64,000 bases of DNA from Isoetes taiwanensis. Lineage: Eukaryota; Streptophyta; Lycopodiopsida; Isoetales; Isoetaceae. Made by a program: the position numbers and the translations under genes. Under the pieces are notes generated by a model, which was given only the letters and a program-made list of their open reading frames with translations, was not told where the DNA came from and did no database searches. Location of the stretch: the NCBI GenBank assembly GCA_021234155.1, contig JAJEKV010000005.1:6874216-6938215 (forward strand), given 5' to 3'. Shown one piece after another: positions 48,950-59,663 of the stretch. Within the stretch, counting starts at the first letter, position 1. The number at the start of each line of letters is the position of its first letter.

Positions 48950-49414
48950 GCAGAAGAAACGCTGGCGGAGTATGAAGATAGGATAACATCCGAAATAATG
49001 AGAGATGAACAGGGACCACCTGAACAGGACTATGGGGAACGATACAATGAGTATCCTGAACGGGAATTTGACGATGAGATAGCGGAACTTAGGGTGCCGG
49101 AACAACCTTATGATCCTGACAAGGGGATGGAGATAGTTACTCTTCTTCGAGAACGTGCTTACGATGACCTGAAATGGACTCTTTCCCGTACTTGGGATTA
49201 TTGGAAGATGACCCCACATGAGGCTTTTGAGGATGCTAATGATCATCTCTGGCAAATCTTCTACGCACTGCGAAGGCTCTTCAACCTTCTGATCATTAGC
49301 CCCACCTGGGATTACCAACCCGTTATTATCCAGGCTTGGGCACGTTACAAGCTCGTCAGAGCTGTGCGTGAGAGTGTGCGCTATGCCGTCATGTATCCCT
49401 ACGCAAACCCTTAA
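48950..49414 (+). CDS. Accessory ORF 3, unknown acidic/aromatic protein
   Basis: The frame is open from 48,952 (ETLAEYEDRITSEI) through ATG 48,998 to the stop at 49,414. It encodes acidic N-terminal sequence (ERYNEYPEREFDDEIAEL), then an aromatic helical part with DLKWTLSRTWDYWKM, WQIFYALRRLFNLLI and QAWARYKLVRAVRE. The amphipathic helices suggest a folded alpha-helical domain. No family recognised. It could be the last exon of a spliced accessory gene with ORF 2. Confidence 0.5.
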   Translation, partial: AEETLAEYEDRITSEIMRDEQGPPEQDYGERYNEYPEREFDDEIAELRVPEQPYDPDKGMEIVTLLRERAYDDLKWTLSRTWDYWKMTPHEAFEDANDHLWQIFYALRRLFNLLIISPTWDYQPVIIQAWARYKLVRAVRESVRYAVMYPYANP

Positions 49415-49905
49415 GCCGCGATCTTCCGTTTTGTGTATTCCTATGCATCGCTATGTCTAAGAAAAATGACCCCAGAGGTCCATGTATGTATTATATAACT
49501 ATAAGTCATAATTACCGGCCAGATCAAGCTCTTGAATGTAACCGTACTTCCCTCGTGAATTAAAATTTTCCGCGGATTTTTCATGTTCACTTTGTTCTCA
49601 ACACGACTTGAAAATGGTCTTGTATGACACTTATTGTCATTGTAAATCTTCTTATATTATTTCATGTTTAATATAGACGGTCCATTTAACGCCGCTTTGG
49701 CAGCCGACCACCCTCAAATGGAAGTCGATTAACACCGAACAAGAGTTGATGCTGATGAAGAGACAGTTAGGCGAGTTACAGGCCTACGTCTTGCATGCTA
49801 ACCTACCACAAAGATGTACAACAGATGGACCGGAGTTACCTCCGTTGCGCTTAGTCCACCGCGCGACATAGCCGGCCCGCCCCACCGCGAACCAGCCCTG
49901 TACCC
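49415..49905 (+). other. Spacer before gag
   Basis: AT-rich to about 49,690, then coding-like sequence in shifting frames (EQELMLMKRQLGELQAYVLH at about 49,737-49,796), a coiled-coil leader like the one at 1-140. The real gag start is probably near 49,720. Confidence 0.5.
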
Positions 49906-50898
49906 ATGCGAAAGAAGTCCCACTCTAAACGACGACGGAGCTCTTCCAGGGACAGTGCCACCTCTTCGAAATCTGCCACTTCGATTGTCAATCGAATCAT
50001 CGGCGGGCCATCCGCCACCATAAAAAGCCGAGATAAGGAGTACCGCAAGACCGCTGATACGGCCATAACCAGCATATGGAAGAATAGAAAGTTGGCCCAG
50101 TTTGATGGCAAGTCTAGAGGGGGGTTGAATGCCGAATCCTGGTTAGATGAGATGAAGGAATTCGGAAGGTCTTATGGCATGACAGAAAAAGATACCGGAA
50201 AGGTTGCCACCACAAACCTTACCGGAGCTGCCCGTATATGGTGGAAGGGCTATGCCCGAGCCAAACACTTGGACAGGAGCAGATGCAACTTCAGGAAGTT
50301 TGCCAAAGCCTTCAAGTCGCATTATGTGCCCCGTGCACATAAATGCCAACAGATCCAAACTTTTTACAGGTTGGAGCAGAAAAGTATGTCCGTACAAGCA
50401 TACACGGATGAATTTATGCGCCTAAGGCTCTATGTACCTGGCATGAATGAAAAAAGAGCAGTGGAAGGTTATATCGAGGGATTGGCACCTTCGATCAAAC
50501 GAATGGTTAAAGCCATAGATCCGAAATCAGTTGCAGAGGCCGAGGCTAAAGCATTGAGTCTCGAGGAGGATACACCCAGGGCTCAGTATTCGCGCCCACC
50601 TCCTTACTCACAGCCACGGCCATCCACACCGTACAAACCCCGCTCTCCAAGCCCGGGGCCCTCTCAGCAGAGCACTTATGCTCGCCAGGAGAAGAAAGTC
50701 GCTTTTAACACGCCCGGAAAGCGTAACAATCGGGCAAAGACGTCGAACCTCTTACAGTCCATTCCTAAAGAGGCCGAGAGAGAATTTGCTTGGGCCGACA
50801 AGGCATGCTGTGTGTATGAGGGCTGGGCACTTCATGCAAAATTGCCCATATGTTACCCAGGACGCCCTAATTGGCCATGGCCGAACCGGACGGGATGA
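49906..50898 (+). CDS. gag polyprotein of element B
   Basis: Capsid-nucleocapsid precursor. An Arg/Ser-rich N-terminus precedes the gag domain: KLAQFDGKSRGGLNAESWLD, then GAARIWWKGYARA, FRKFAKAFKSHYVPRAHKCQ, LEQKSMSVQAYTDEFMRLRL and AVEGYIEGLAPSIKRM. A Pro/Ser-rich linker (about 50,580-50,700) follows. A zinc knuckle (CMRAGHFMQNC) is in another frame at about 50,812-50,850, so a frameshift of one base lies near 50,800. gag and pol are not in one frame as sequenced; whether this reflects real frameshifting or sequence error is not clear. The first ATG at 49,906 may be internal. Confidence 0.88.
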   Translation: MRKKSHSKRRRSSSRDSATSSKSATSIVNRIIGGPSATIKSRDKEYRKTADTAITSIWKNRKLAQFDGKSRGGLNAESWLDEMKEFGRSYGMTEKDTGKVATTNLTGAARIWWKGYARAKHLDRSRCNFRKFAKAFKSHYVPRAHKCQQIQTFYRLEQKSMSVQAYTDEFMRLRLYVPGMNEKRAVEGYIEGLAPSIKRMVKAIDPKSVAEAEAKALSLEEDTPRAQYSRPPPYSQPRPSTPYKPRSPSPGPSQQSTYARQEKKVAFNTPGKRNNRAKTSNLLQSIPKEAEREFAWADKACCVYEGWALHAKLPICYPGRPNWPWPNRTG

Positions 50899-51009
50899 GC
50901 TTTGAGGTAACGCTATTCGCCGAGGAGGACGCCCCGAAAGTACATTCATGGTGCGCCTCATATCCTTGCAAAAGAATAGAAACCGGGTAATGCCGAAAGT
51001 CACCCTCTG

Positions 51010-51614
51010 TCATTTCCACCATAGGCCAAGTAGATAGTAAGCCTTTTGTAATTTTATGGACACGGGAGTACCCATAATTTTGCTTCTCCTAGAATGGCCC
51101 AGTCCCGCAATTGGAAACCCTAAGGTCACTTTAACCGAGGCCATTATATTTTAGCCAAATTGGTAAGGTTAGGCATACTCATGGTCGTCGATCAATCTTA
51201 AGATCACGGTTGCCAGCACCCATTGCAATGGGCGCCGAGCTGATGGATATTGGCAAATACGACCTCATTGTTGGGATGGAATTCTTGGCATCTGCAAAAG
51301 CCAACATAGACTGCGAGAAGAGAGAAGTTACCTTCAACGCGGCAAATGGAGCCCGCGTAACTATAAAAGGTGAGCCATTCATCCCTATCATGCAGTCTAT
51401 GTCCATCCGACAGTTAGATAGAGCTATAAGCAAGCAAAAGCTCCTCTGCCTTATCAGACTTGCTTCCATTGAGTCAGATCCTAAACAGAAGCAGGTAATT
51501 GATACCTTACCGGAGGGGATCGCCAACCTCATCCGACAATTTCGCGATCTCTTCCCAGATGAAATTCAGAAGCTTCCTCCTTTCAGAGGGGTAGAATGTG
51601 AGATAGTTTTTTAG
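51010..51614 (+). pseudogene. Protease and protease-RT linker of element B
   Basis: At about 51,055-51,085 the active-site DTG codons and the following conserved block are split between two frames by an apparent one-base deletion, at a site where a CAG is expected. 51,210-51,614 encodes the rest (ELMDIGKYDLIVGMEFLASA, then NIDCEKREVTFNAANGARVT, LPEGIANLIRQFRDLFPDEI) up to a stop at 51,612 just before the RT frame, caused by an extra T in a T-run. All protease blocks are present. Given the element's youth, sequence error is as likely as real mutation. Confidence 0.75.
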
Positions 51615-51653
51615 AGCCGTGTACTAAGCCTACCAAAGAAGGCCCCAGACCGT

Positions 51654-54461
51654 ATGAGTCTCCCAGAGTTGGCAGAGCTTAAGAAGCAACTTCAGGAGCT
51701 ACTAAACCTAGGTTTTATTCGACCTAGTGTTTCGCCATTTGGCGCCCCTATTCTTTTTGTAAAGAAAAAGGAAGGCTCCTTGAGAATGTGTATTGATTAT
51801 CGGCAACTCAACAAGCATACCATCAAGAATCGCTATGCTTTGCCAAGGGCAGATGATCTAATGGACCAGTTGCAAGGGGCCAAATATTTCTCAAAGATTG
51901 ATCTTCGCTCAGGATACCATCAGATAAGAATTAAAGAGGAGGACATTCATAAATCTGCTTTTCGCACTAGATATGGGCATTATGAGTTTACCGTTATGCC
52001 TTTCGGATTAACTAATGCCCCCGCAACCTTTATGCGGTTAATGAATGATGTTTTCCGACAATACCTAGATGATTTTGTTGTCATTTTCTTTGACGACATT
52101 CTCATCTACAGTAAGACTCTTGAGGAGCATGAGAAACATCTTAAATTGGCTCTACAAAAGTTAAGACGTCATCAACTTTTTGCCAAGTTCTCTAAGTGCA
52201 AGTTTGCTACTCCGAAGGTTGATTACTTGGGTCATATTATTTCAGCAGAGGGAATTGCCACAGATCCTGCAAAGATAGAGGCTGTAAGGGAATGGCCTAT
52301 TCCAGAAAATGTCTCCGAAGTCCGCAGTTTCTTGGGGTTAGCAGGATATTACCGGAAATTTGTAAAGGATTTTGCAAAAATTGCAGTCCCTCTTACAAAT
52401 CTCACCAAGCATGAGAAGGTAAAGGATTGGATGGAGCACTGGAAGACTAAGGTTCAGGGAAGTTTCCAGCAGCTTAAAGATGCCTTAACCTCGGCACCCG
52501 TTCTCACGTTGCCTGATCCTGATAAGGATAAACTAGTGGCCACAGATGCCAGTAAAATCGCCACTGGCGGGGTTCTAATGCAGGAGGGGAGGGTTATTGC
52601 TTATGATTCAAAGAAGATGAATGAGACAGAACAACGATACCCTACCCATGACCAGGAATTGCTGGCTGTAGTTCGCGCTTTGCGAATATGGAGACACTAC
52701 CTCCTTGGTAGAAGATTCCAGTTGGACACGGATCACCAAAGTCTCCGATACTTAACCACCCAACCCAATCTCAACCTCCGGCAGAGGAGATGGATGGAAT
52801 TTCTTGAAGAATATGATTTTGAGATCATGTATAAGCCTGGAAAGCACAATGTGGTTGCGGATGCATTATCACGCCATCCCTTGGTAACCCGAACCCATTG
52901 TAATGCGATTTCGACACTCACAAGTGAGTTTGGCAAACAGATAGAACAGACTTTGGCCACTGATCCTGAATTCTGTGACATTTGGAGTAGTCTCAATAGG
53001 GAGGCACGCACAGATAAAGAACGTGACGCTTTCCGGTCATATAAGAAAGAGGGCAATTTGTTGTATCACAAGGACAAGTTGTGTGTACCGAGACTTTGGA
53101 GTGCGAAGTTAATCCTCCATGACACCCACAACAGTCCTATAGCTGGACATGCGGGTTTTATGAAGACCTACTTTAAGATCCGCTCCAGTTATTTTTGGCC
53201 TTCGATGAAGAAGGACATTGCCACGTACATCAAGCAGTGTCAGGTATGTCAGCAAACAAAGGCAGAACAGTTAAGGACTCCAGGAGAATTGCAACCTTTG
53301 GACGTGCCCAATGCTAAGTGGGAAGTAATAACCATGGATTTCATTGTGGGCCTTCCACGCACTCTCCGTGGATATGATGCGTTAATGGTAGTGGTCGACA
53401 AATTGTCGAAGATGGCTCATTTCTTGCCATGTCGTACCACGGACACAGCCTTCGATACTGCTCTGCTATTTGCAAAGGAGATCTTCAGGTTGCACGGGAT
53501 GCCACGGGTCATTGTATCGGACAGAGATCCCAAATTTGTAAGTGCATTTTGGAAAGATTTCTTCACCACCATCCAAACAAAGCTTGCTATGAGTACAGCT
53601 TATCATCCTCAGACGGATGGTCAGACGGAGCGTACCAATCGGATTATAGAGGATATGCTACGAAGTTATGTGTGGAGTAAGCAATCCCAATGGGCCGACT
53701 ATATTTATCTCGTTGAGTTTGCATATAACAGTATGAAACAGGAGTCTTCCAAAATGTCTCCTTTCATGATAAACTATGGTTATCAATGCCTTACTCCAGA
53801 CACCTGGCATAACCCTGTTTCTAAAGTGGAGGTCTCTCAACAGCTCCTTTTGGAAATGCAAGCCCTAGTTGACGAAGTTCGTGGTTACTTGCTAGCCGCC
53901 CGTAGTCGTCAGAAAAGTGTAGCAGATAAGCACCGAACCCCACGAGTCTTCCAAGTGGGCGAATCAGTTTGGCTTAAAATCAAAGTAAAACAAGCCAAGC
54001 TTAAGATTGGTAACTGCAAGAAGTTAGCACCCAGATGGGCGGGACCCTTCAAAATCACCGAGCGTATTGGAGAGCAGGCATATCGCTTGGATCTGCCGCC
54101 CCGCCTGAAGATCCACAAGGTCTTCCACGTGAGTCTTCTGAAACAGCACACCCCTGATCCAGAGGAGGTTTTGGAAACCCCAACCCTCCTCGAAATGACA
54201 GAGGAGCAGCTCGAGATAGTGCCTGAAGCTCTCCTTGACCGGGCTTATAAACAGACTCGGAGGACTCAAAAGTTGCAATACTTGGTCAAGTGGAAGCACT
54301 TGCCGGTAGAGGATGCTACGTGGGTAATGGAAACAGACCTTGAGAAGCACTATCCAGACTTTATGCACGACTCTCAAGGCCGCACCATCAACGATGCTAT
54401 CAACCCCGCTCCCGGCGGTAAGCTTGAAGACTTGATTCGCCGAGAATGTGTACAGGGGTAG
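51654..54461 (+). CDS. pol of element B: RT, RNase H, integrase, chromodomain
   Basis: 935 uninterrupted codons from an internal ATG in the RT lead-in. [36 protein letters not shown] with catalytic Asp, [14 protein letters not shown] with the FFDD variant of YxDD, and YLGHIIS. RNase [17 protein letters not shown], then TDHQSLRYL. Integrase: zinc-binding His-His-Cys-Cys ([18 protein letters not shown]), core [23 protein letters not shown] and the Glu after [17 protein letters not shown] region [21 protein letters not shown]-terminal chromodomain with [18 protein letters not shown] and LEKHYPDFM. Chromodomains of chromoviruses bind methylated histone H3 and steer integration to heterochromatin. 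All catalytic residues are present. Confidence 0.95.
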   Translation: MSLPELAELKKQLQELLNLGFIRPSVSPFGAPILFVKKKEGSLRMCIDYRQLNKHTIKNRYALPRADDLMDQLQGAKYFSKIDLRSGYHQIRIKEEDIHKSAFRTRYGHYEFTVMPFGLTNAPATFMRLMNDVFRQYLDDFVVIFFDDILIYSKTLEEHEKHLKLALQKLRRHQLFAKFSKCKFATPKVDYLGHIISAEGIATDPAKIEAVREWPIPENVSEVRSFLGLAGYYRKFVKDFAKIAVPLTNLTKHEKVKDWMEHWKTKVQGSFQQLKDALTSAPVLTLPDPDKDKLVATDASKIATGGVLMQEGRVIAYDSKKMNETEQRYPTHDQELLAVVRALRIWRHYLLGRRFQLDTDHQSLRYLTTQPNLNLRQRRWMEFLEEYDFEIMYKPGKHNVVADALSRHPLVTRTHCNAISTLTSEFGKQIEQTLATDPEFCDIWSSLNREARTDKERDAFRSYKKEGNLLYHKDKLCVPRLWSAKLILHDTHNSPIAGHAGFMKTYFKIRSSYFWPSMKKDIATYIKQCQVCQQTKAEQLRTPGELQPLDVPNAKWEVITMDFIVGLPRTLRGYDALMVVVDKLSKMAHFLPCRTTDTAFDTALLFAKEIFRLHGMPRVIVSDRDPKFVSAFWKDFFTTIQTKLAMSTAYHPQTDGQTERTNRIIEDMLRSYVWSKQSQWADYIYLVEFAYNSMKQESSKMSPFMINYGYQCLTPDTWHNPVSKVEVSQQLLLEMQALVDEVRGYLLAARSRQKSVADKHRTPRVFQVGESVWLKIKVKQAKLKIGNCKKLAPRWAGPFKITERIGEQAYRLDLPPRLKIHKVFHVSLLKQHTPDPEEVLETPTLLEMTEEQLEIVPEALLDRAYKQTRRTQKLQYLVKWKHLPVEDATWVMETDLEKHYPDFMHDSQGRTINDAINPAPGGKLEDLIRRECVQG

Positions 54462-55017
54462 ATGCATCGCAGTTAACAACCGTTACCGATGATGGGATCA
54501 CCTTTGTGTTCCTTAGGACGTGGTGTACTGTCAATGTGGACATGACCGCGAACTGCTTGTAAAGTATATAATTTCCGTAAGCCACAATGCATTGTAAACC
54601 ATAGGCATCATAGGTTCCTTGTAGATAAATTTCCTTTTATTTTATTTTTTTAATATAGGGGGTGGACCCTTCAACCACAACCTAATTATTTTATCTATAT
54701 AAACTGATATATTCACATGTGCAGGCCAGTGAGCAGTACGTCACCTGCCCATGTATAGAGGGTTGCTGATGGCCCAATTTTCCCAGTTTTCATGGTGTTT
54801 ACATGTACTTCCTTATTGTTACCCTGCTATTTCAGACCGACTTTGGGTCCTTGAACTTGTTGATTATGATAATCATGTGAGCTGCACTTCTGTGCTTAAA
54901 CTGTTTTAAACTTTGAAATTTTAATATATTATCTTCTGAATTAAGGAATTCCCTTCCTTCATAATGTCATTTACTACATTTGTATCTAACCTCAATGCTG
55001 AGGACAGCATTATTCCT

Positions 55018-55030
55018 AAGGAGGGGAGAA
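55018..55030 (+). promoter_or_regulatory. Polypurine tract of element B
   Basis: aaggaggggagaa immediately upstream of the 3' LTR TGTGACG, nearly the same as in element A. Confidence 0.9.
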
Positions 55031-56658
55031 TGTGACGTTCCAAGTATTTATACGGTATAAGTATAAATATGTTGACACGTCACCAAGGATACATACGCCA
55101 CATGGGGTATGGGAACCTAGGTGGTTCACTTAAAAAGGATTAAATTAGCTATGCTAATTTAATTATTGACAATGATAACCTATAATTAAGGAACTAATAT
55201 TTAAAAACCATAATTAAGCTAATTATGGTTTGGGAAGGCGCCACGTGGCCACCCTCGATTGGTTGGCATGATAATGCTAATTAGGGTCAATAGGGTGGAT
55301 CACCACCCCCATATCAGCCACAACTCACCTTGAGCAGTGGAGCGCCACCTTTGTGACCAGAGCTAAGCGCCACCTTGAGCAGTTGGACGCCACCCTACTT
55401 ACACAAGCTATACACCCAGACCAAGGAGATGGAGATTCCCAATGACAATGGATCAAGCCGAAACACAGGTGGGTGCTAATGTAGTTATGAATTCTAGGAT
55501 AGCCCGCTGGGCACCCTCGTATGGGTTGTTGGTCTATTCTCTCTGTGTTTACTCGTAGGAACTAACCCTTGATTGTAAAGGTAGGTTCTCTATATATTTC
55601 GATTATGGTTCTGCTTGTAATGGATGGATTGGTGGTTGTTAGTCTAGTGTTACTCTGGAAATGGGGGATTAAGGGGGGTAGAGACCTCTGAGGCTATTTA
55701 TTGTAGTATGCTCCTAGATAGAGCCCTCAGATATCCCAATATTGCGGCCCAGGCACAAGAGCCCACGGGTCATAGATGCTATGGTAATACCGGGCTTAGC
55801 ACCGCATAAGGAACACAAGTGGTGAAATGGTTGGCGGGTCCCCGCGACGAACATAAAAGGCTCCCCGACTCCTATAGTGAGCTAGGGCCCGATAGCCTGG
55901 CCACGAGGGCCGGTATGGGTCCGACACGGTGGGAAGGTGTGACCCGCATGGGGCACCTTGCACTTTGAGTAGATTTAGGGCGCAGTAAGCTCCTGCACGG
56001 ATGCGGGGTCGCCGTAAGCGCACGCATTCTCTAGCTCGCCCATGGAACCACCGCGGATTCTCGAAGGGGACGCTTCCCCGACCCGCCTCATCTGGACGGG
56101 ACTTCATGAACCCCCGAGTAGGCTCGGCCAGGTGATGCCTCAAGCCTACGCCTCCTGGTTAAGGCTATAGCGACGCCATAGCGTGAATTGACCCATCCGC
56201 AAAGTGTGCAATGGAGGGGCGGATGGAGTGGACAACCCTAGCCAATGTTCTATGCCGCCCAACGCCATGTCAAGATTCCCCCCCGCCGATCTCTTTGAGG
56301 CCTAGCCGGTCGATCCTCACCGAGTCCGAGCAGGGGTAGAACCATGGGTTTGGGGTGTTTTCTTAGGTTTAGATGCATATTCTTTGCCGCTGGTATTTGA
56401 TGGATATGCCACCCTTCGTGGTGGTTATTTATATATGATTTATGCCGCGGTGCTAACCCTTGTATTCACGCTTCGCGACGTAGGAACCCCATGAAGGCGT
56501 GGGCGAATGACTTTTCGTGGTCCTTCTTTTCGTGCATCATATTATAGATGGCCCGAAATAGACGGGAGGGCCCCCGCCATGGCGAAGTTGGTCACCATGG
56601 GAGGGGAAAGTCCCCGCATGTATACGCCGAGGGTCGATATGTTCGTGGGAGCGCCACA
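55031..56658 (+). repeat. 3' LTR of element B
   Basis: Direct repeat of 43,441-45,064. Its end reads GCGCCACA, where the 5' LTR has GCGTCACA. After the first 300 identical bases, differences appear at CAG/CTG/CNG positions, such as acgagc versus ccagagc and gagcgg versus gagcag. Confidence 0.95.
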
Positions 56659-56663
56659 ACCGC
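56659..56663. repeat. Target-site duplication of element B (right)
   Basis: ACCGC, corresponding to ACTGC at 43,436-43,440. The copia gag coding sequence continues to the right. Confidence 0.8.
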
Positions 56664-57219
56664 TTGTTCCCCTCAACCGCTTGCCACATGCAATAATTTT
56701 GCCGTTCAACAAGAACACCCCAAAGACCTTCTAAGTTCCGCCACGATGTTATCAAACTTAGAGAAAAACTTTGGTAAGTCATCACCTTCTTTTACCCTTA
56801 GCATCCTAAGTGCTTTATCAAGAACATCAATCTGAGATGACGTTTTTTCCTCATAGTTTTTTGAGCGGGAACTTCCAAATATCACTAGGGGACTTTCCCT
56901 TATCTTCAAGAAAAATTGAAGCCCCAACTTTGCCTGGTCAAAATACCATATGCTTCTTTAAGTTTAACACCTTCATCCTTACCACTTTTACTTGAGTCTA
57001 CTTCACTGCACTCTTGAAGTTTCACCGGTCTTCCAGAGGTAGAACTTCTTCTTGCAGCCCACAGACCCTGATCCCCACTTGAACTAGTTCCTTGAACTAA
57101 TTCCCGAGCCCTTCATTTTCAAGAACATTTTTGATTTGTTCCTTCCAAACTGAAAAGCCCGGTCCCCTTCATACACCGCAATAGAGTTCAACAACCCCGC
57201 TCCAAACCACGCTTGACAT
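56664..57219 (-). pseudogene. copia gag N-terminal part (right of element B)
   Basis: On the minus strand, 56,927-56,706 encodes a copia gag segment (VLDKALRMLRVKEGDDLPKF, then FSKFDNIVAEL), which is the part preceding the zinc-knuckle piece at 43,436. A second frame at 57,338-57,084 includes the 5' end of gag. Frames are broken, several times at CTG/CAG sites. Confidence 0.75.
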
Positions 57220-57220
57220 G

Positions 57221-57231
57221 GCTCGATACCA
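57221..57231 (-). promoter_or_regulatory. Primer-binding site of copia element
   Basis: On the minus strand the LTR end is followed by a then tggtatcgagc, the tRNA-Met primer site TGGTATCAGAGC with one base missing at a CAG. The missing base fits the CAG/CG error pattern. Confidence 0.75.
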
Positions 57232-57232
57232 T

Positions 57233-57696
57233 TGTTAGAATTTGAAAATAATGTATTCAATAAACCGATACTCAATACATCGACAACAAGATCAATCAGC
57301 GCTTTAAACAATCTCCCCGCTTCATATATCGACTGCAAGGCCCCTTTGTCTATGCCTTACTCCAAGATTTATCTCCATATTTACCTTCTAATCCGGGTGC
57401 ATCCACTTGTCAAATTGTTCATCCCCTTCATATAGAAAGTTCTTCAACTTGCCTAAAAATCAGGAGTAGATAGACTTGCCTTCCTTAAAATTCGGCCCTA
57501 GTTGACTTTGACTTTGATCGGTCAACGCAAAACCCTAAGTGGCGAGGCGTGGGGTGTCTCAGGTGTTTCTAGCGAGCCCAAAGAACACCGGGTAGGGGTG
57601 CCCGCCACTTTGACTTTGACTTTGACTTTGACTTTGACTTTGACCTACTGCCACTGCTTCTCATAGGTCTCCCAAATAACATGACATCATTTAACA
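57233..57696 (-). repeat. copia 5' LTR
   Basis: Direct repeat of 39,338-39,786, starting TGTTAGAATTTG and ending ATCATTTAACA. It has six ACTTTG units where the other copy has four. Differences to the other LTR include accgat/actgat, atcgac/actgac and ccccgc/cctgc. Confidence 0.95.
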
Positions 57697-57701
57697 TTGT
57701 T
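57697..57701. repeat. Target-site duplication of copia element (right)
   Basis: TTGTT, identical to 39,333-39,337. Confidence 0.93.
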
Positions 57702-57780
57702 GATTCCGGCGACTAATGCTTCGGCGAAATGCTCTGTGATGTCTTTAGAGTCTGAAAGTAGGATTTAGGGTCGAGATTTG

Positions 57781-58085
57781 GTTTTTTTCTTTGCATGCAA
57801 GTTTTTTATGCATTTTTATTCTTGCAGGTGGTTCTGGAGGTTCAAGATTTCTTGCAAATAAAGGCTTTGCTTCGGAACAGCTCGGTTTTGGAGGTAATAA
57901 TTCATGCATGCTGGGTTTTTAGTTCTTTTTGGTTTTTTTGTTTGCATGCAAGTTTTTTATGCATTTTTATTCTTGCAGATGGTTCTGGAGCTTCGAGATT
58001 TCTTGCAAATGAAGGTTTCTTGCAAATGAAGGTCTCAAGATTTCTTGCAAATGAAGGTTTCAAGATTTCTTGCAAATGAACTTTG
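57781..58085 (+). repeat. Duplicated intron-exon block with internal repeats
   Basis: Two copies (about 57,793-57,870 and 57,943-58,015) of a segment with tttgcatgcaagttttt, a pyrimidine-rich ttcttgcag acceptor and the coding-like tggttctggag then agatttcttgcaaat. The second copy is followed by three more agatttcttgcaaatgaag units (58,003-58,078). A ttttggag|gtaata donor follows the first exon-like block. It may be part of the host gene interrupted by the copia element. Confidence 0.45.
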
Positions 58086-58320
58086 AAAGCTGAAAGCTGA
58101 ACTTTGAGTAATTAATTTCTACTCTATGAAAAAAGATGTATGCTGAAAAAACATGTTCTTTGATGAAATTCAAACTGTTATGACCTCTGTTAAATGAATT
58201 TCACTATTAATGACCTTTGTTAACTGACCTTTGTTCTCACACTTAAATTATCAAGTAAATTTTTTAAGCTGACCGGTTCAACCCGTCACCCCGAATCAGG
58301 GTACCTGATTAACATTCCGG

Positions 58321-58946
58321 ATAAGTGGTCACTTAAGCTTCCAGGGAGTAAGTGGCCCGCCATGTGGAAGTGGGCGTGGAATACATTGCCTCCTCCTAAA
58401 ATCCGTACCCTTTTGTGGCAGATCTTGCACCGTAGCCTCAGGGTGAATGTCCGAGTCCATAGGCTCAAGCCTCAGGTAGCGGAAACATGCCCTTTATGTG
58501 GGAGGTGACGTGAGACCATTGAGCACTGCTTTGTCCTATGCACAGAGGTAGGGGCAGCTTGGTCCTGGGTGAGAGCCCTCTTTGGGACTTCATTATGCAG
58601 TCAGAAGATTCTCTTGGGAGTCCTTCCTAGCAGGTGGGCAGTGGCCAAGCGGCAGGCGTTTCATTTACGCAGAGCTTGGCTTTTGTGGCTGATTTGGAAA
58701 AGACGGAGAGCGAAGGTCTTTCAGAATGCAGTGCTTAGCCCTTTTCGGTTGGTTCCGATCTTGAGGCATAAGTTGTGGCAGGCGTACCAAGTCTCAAGCT
58801 TGTCTGGCACAGTTAAACGGGAAATTTGGTCGACATTCCTACAGATTGTGGATCATGATGGGCGCTTCATTTCTTAGCACCACACTTATCATTGTACTTG
58901 ATCGCATTCTAGTGGTTTAATATATTCTTATATTCTTCAAAAAAAA
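58321..58946 (+). mobile_element. 5'-truncated LINE copy
   Basis: Encodes only the end of ORF2: the WNTLPPPKIRTLLWQILHRS block, the zf-RVT motif CPLCGR then TIEHCFVLC (with a TGA between the two halves), and AKRQAFHLRRAWLLWLIWKR to the end at 58,877. The poly(A) run is at 58,939-58,948. A 10-base string aacattccgg at 58,311-58,320 and 58,947-58,956 is the target duplication. It is related to the LINE at 12.9-29.6 kb: both end cttc-poly(A). Truncation at insertion is usual for LINEs. Confidence 0.85.
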
Positions 58947-59128
58947 AACATTCCGGGTTATTGGCAGTGACACGTGTCACCCTAGAAATAAACGATGGCA
59001 AAAAAAGTCGACCCTATTTCAATATTGTAAAAGGGAAGGTATGGTAATGGCGGCCTCAATGGATGCAAAAAAAAAAGACTTCGGTGCTTCAATGGAGATT
59101 TTAGCAAGTTTGTAAACGGGTGCTTACG

Positions 59129-59663
59129 CAGATAATTTGACCCAACATCAGAAGTCATGGATGTATTTTGAAGATGAATCAAAGGTGTAGTAGAAATCTC
59201 TTAGCTTGTGCCACATGTAGTTCCTGGATGTTATGCAGGTAGAATTAATAATAGAAAATTACCGAATATGTTATGCAGGTAGAATTAATAAAAGAAAATT
59301 ACCGAATAGGATCATGTAGTAAACGACTTATTTCAGAACAAAAAAAGATGGAGATCACTTGATAATGCCATAGAGCCTCCTCATATAACATGCTCCCATT
59401 TCTCTTTTTCTAATGGGATCATAGTTGAGCAGATAATTTAATCCAACATCAAAAGTCATGGATGTATTTTGAAGATGAATCAAAGGTATAGTAGATATCT
59501 CTTAGCTTGTGCTACATGTAGTTCCTGGATGTTATGCAGGTAGAATTGATAAAAGATAATTGCCAAATAGGATCATCTAGTAAACGACTTATTTCAGAAC
59601 AAAAAAAGATGGAGATCACTTGATAATGCCATAGAGCCTCCTCACATAACATGCTCCCATTTG
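59129..59663. repeat. ~300-bp tandem duplication
   Basis: Unit 1 (59,129-59,404) and unit 2 (59,430-59,663) share cagataattt, gaagtcatggatgtattttg, tgtagttcctggatgttatg, aaacgacttatttcagaac and tgccatagagcctcctca. Unit 1 has an additional internal 45-base duplication (ttatgcaggtagaattaata). The copies differ at a few percent of sites. Confidence 0.88.

Larger units (their letters stand above)
43441..56658 (+). mobile_element. LTR element B: chromovirus-type gypsy with histone H3 ORF
   Basis: A 13.2-kb Ty3/gypsy element: 5' LTR 43,441-45,064, tRNA-Met primer site 45,066-45,077, accessory ORFs 45,779-49,414, gag 49,906-50,898, protease about 51,010-51,614, pol with chromodomain 51,654-54,461, polypurine tract 55,018-55,030, 3' LTR 55,031-56,658. 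The order protease-RT-RNase H-integrase-chromodomain defines a chromovirus. About 4 kb of additional coding sequence between the primer site and gag is not part of any gypsy element I know. The first 300 bases of the two LTRs are identical, so the insertion is young. It lies in gag of the copia element. Confidence 0.95.
39338..57696 (-). mobile_element. Complete Ty1/copia element, split by element B
   Basis: Minus-strand copia element with LTRs of about 450-464 bp, exact 5-bp target duplication TTGTT, a tRNA-Met-like primer site beside the right LTR, and the order gag, protease, integrase, RT, RNase H from right to left. Element B (43,441-56,658) sits inside gag, so the copia part proper is about 5.1 kb. 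Coding blocks are in several frames. The structural hallmarks are complete, so the insertion was autonomous or nearly so when it arrived. Confidence 0.93.
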
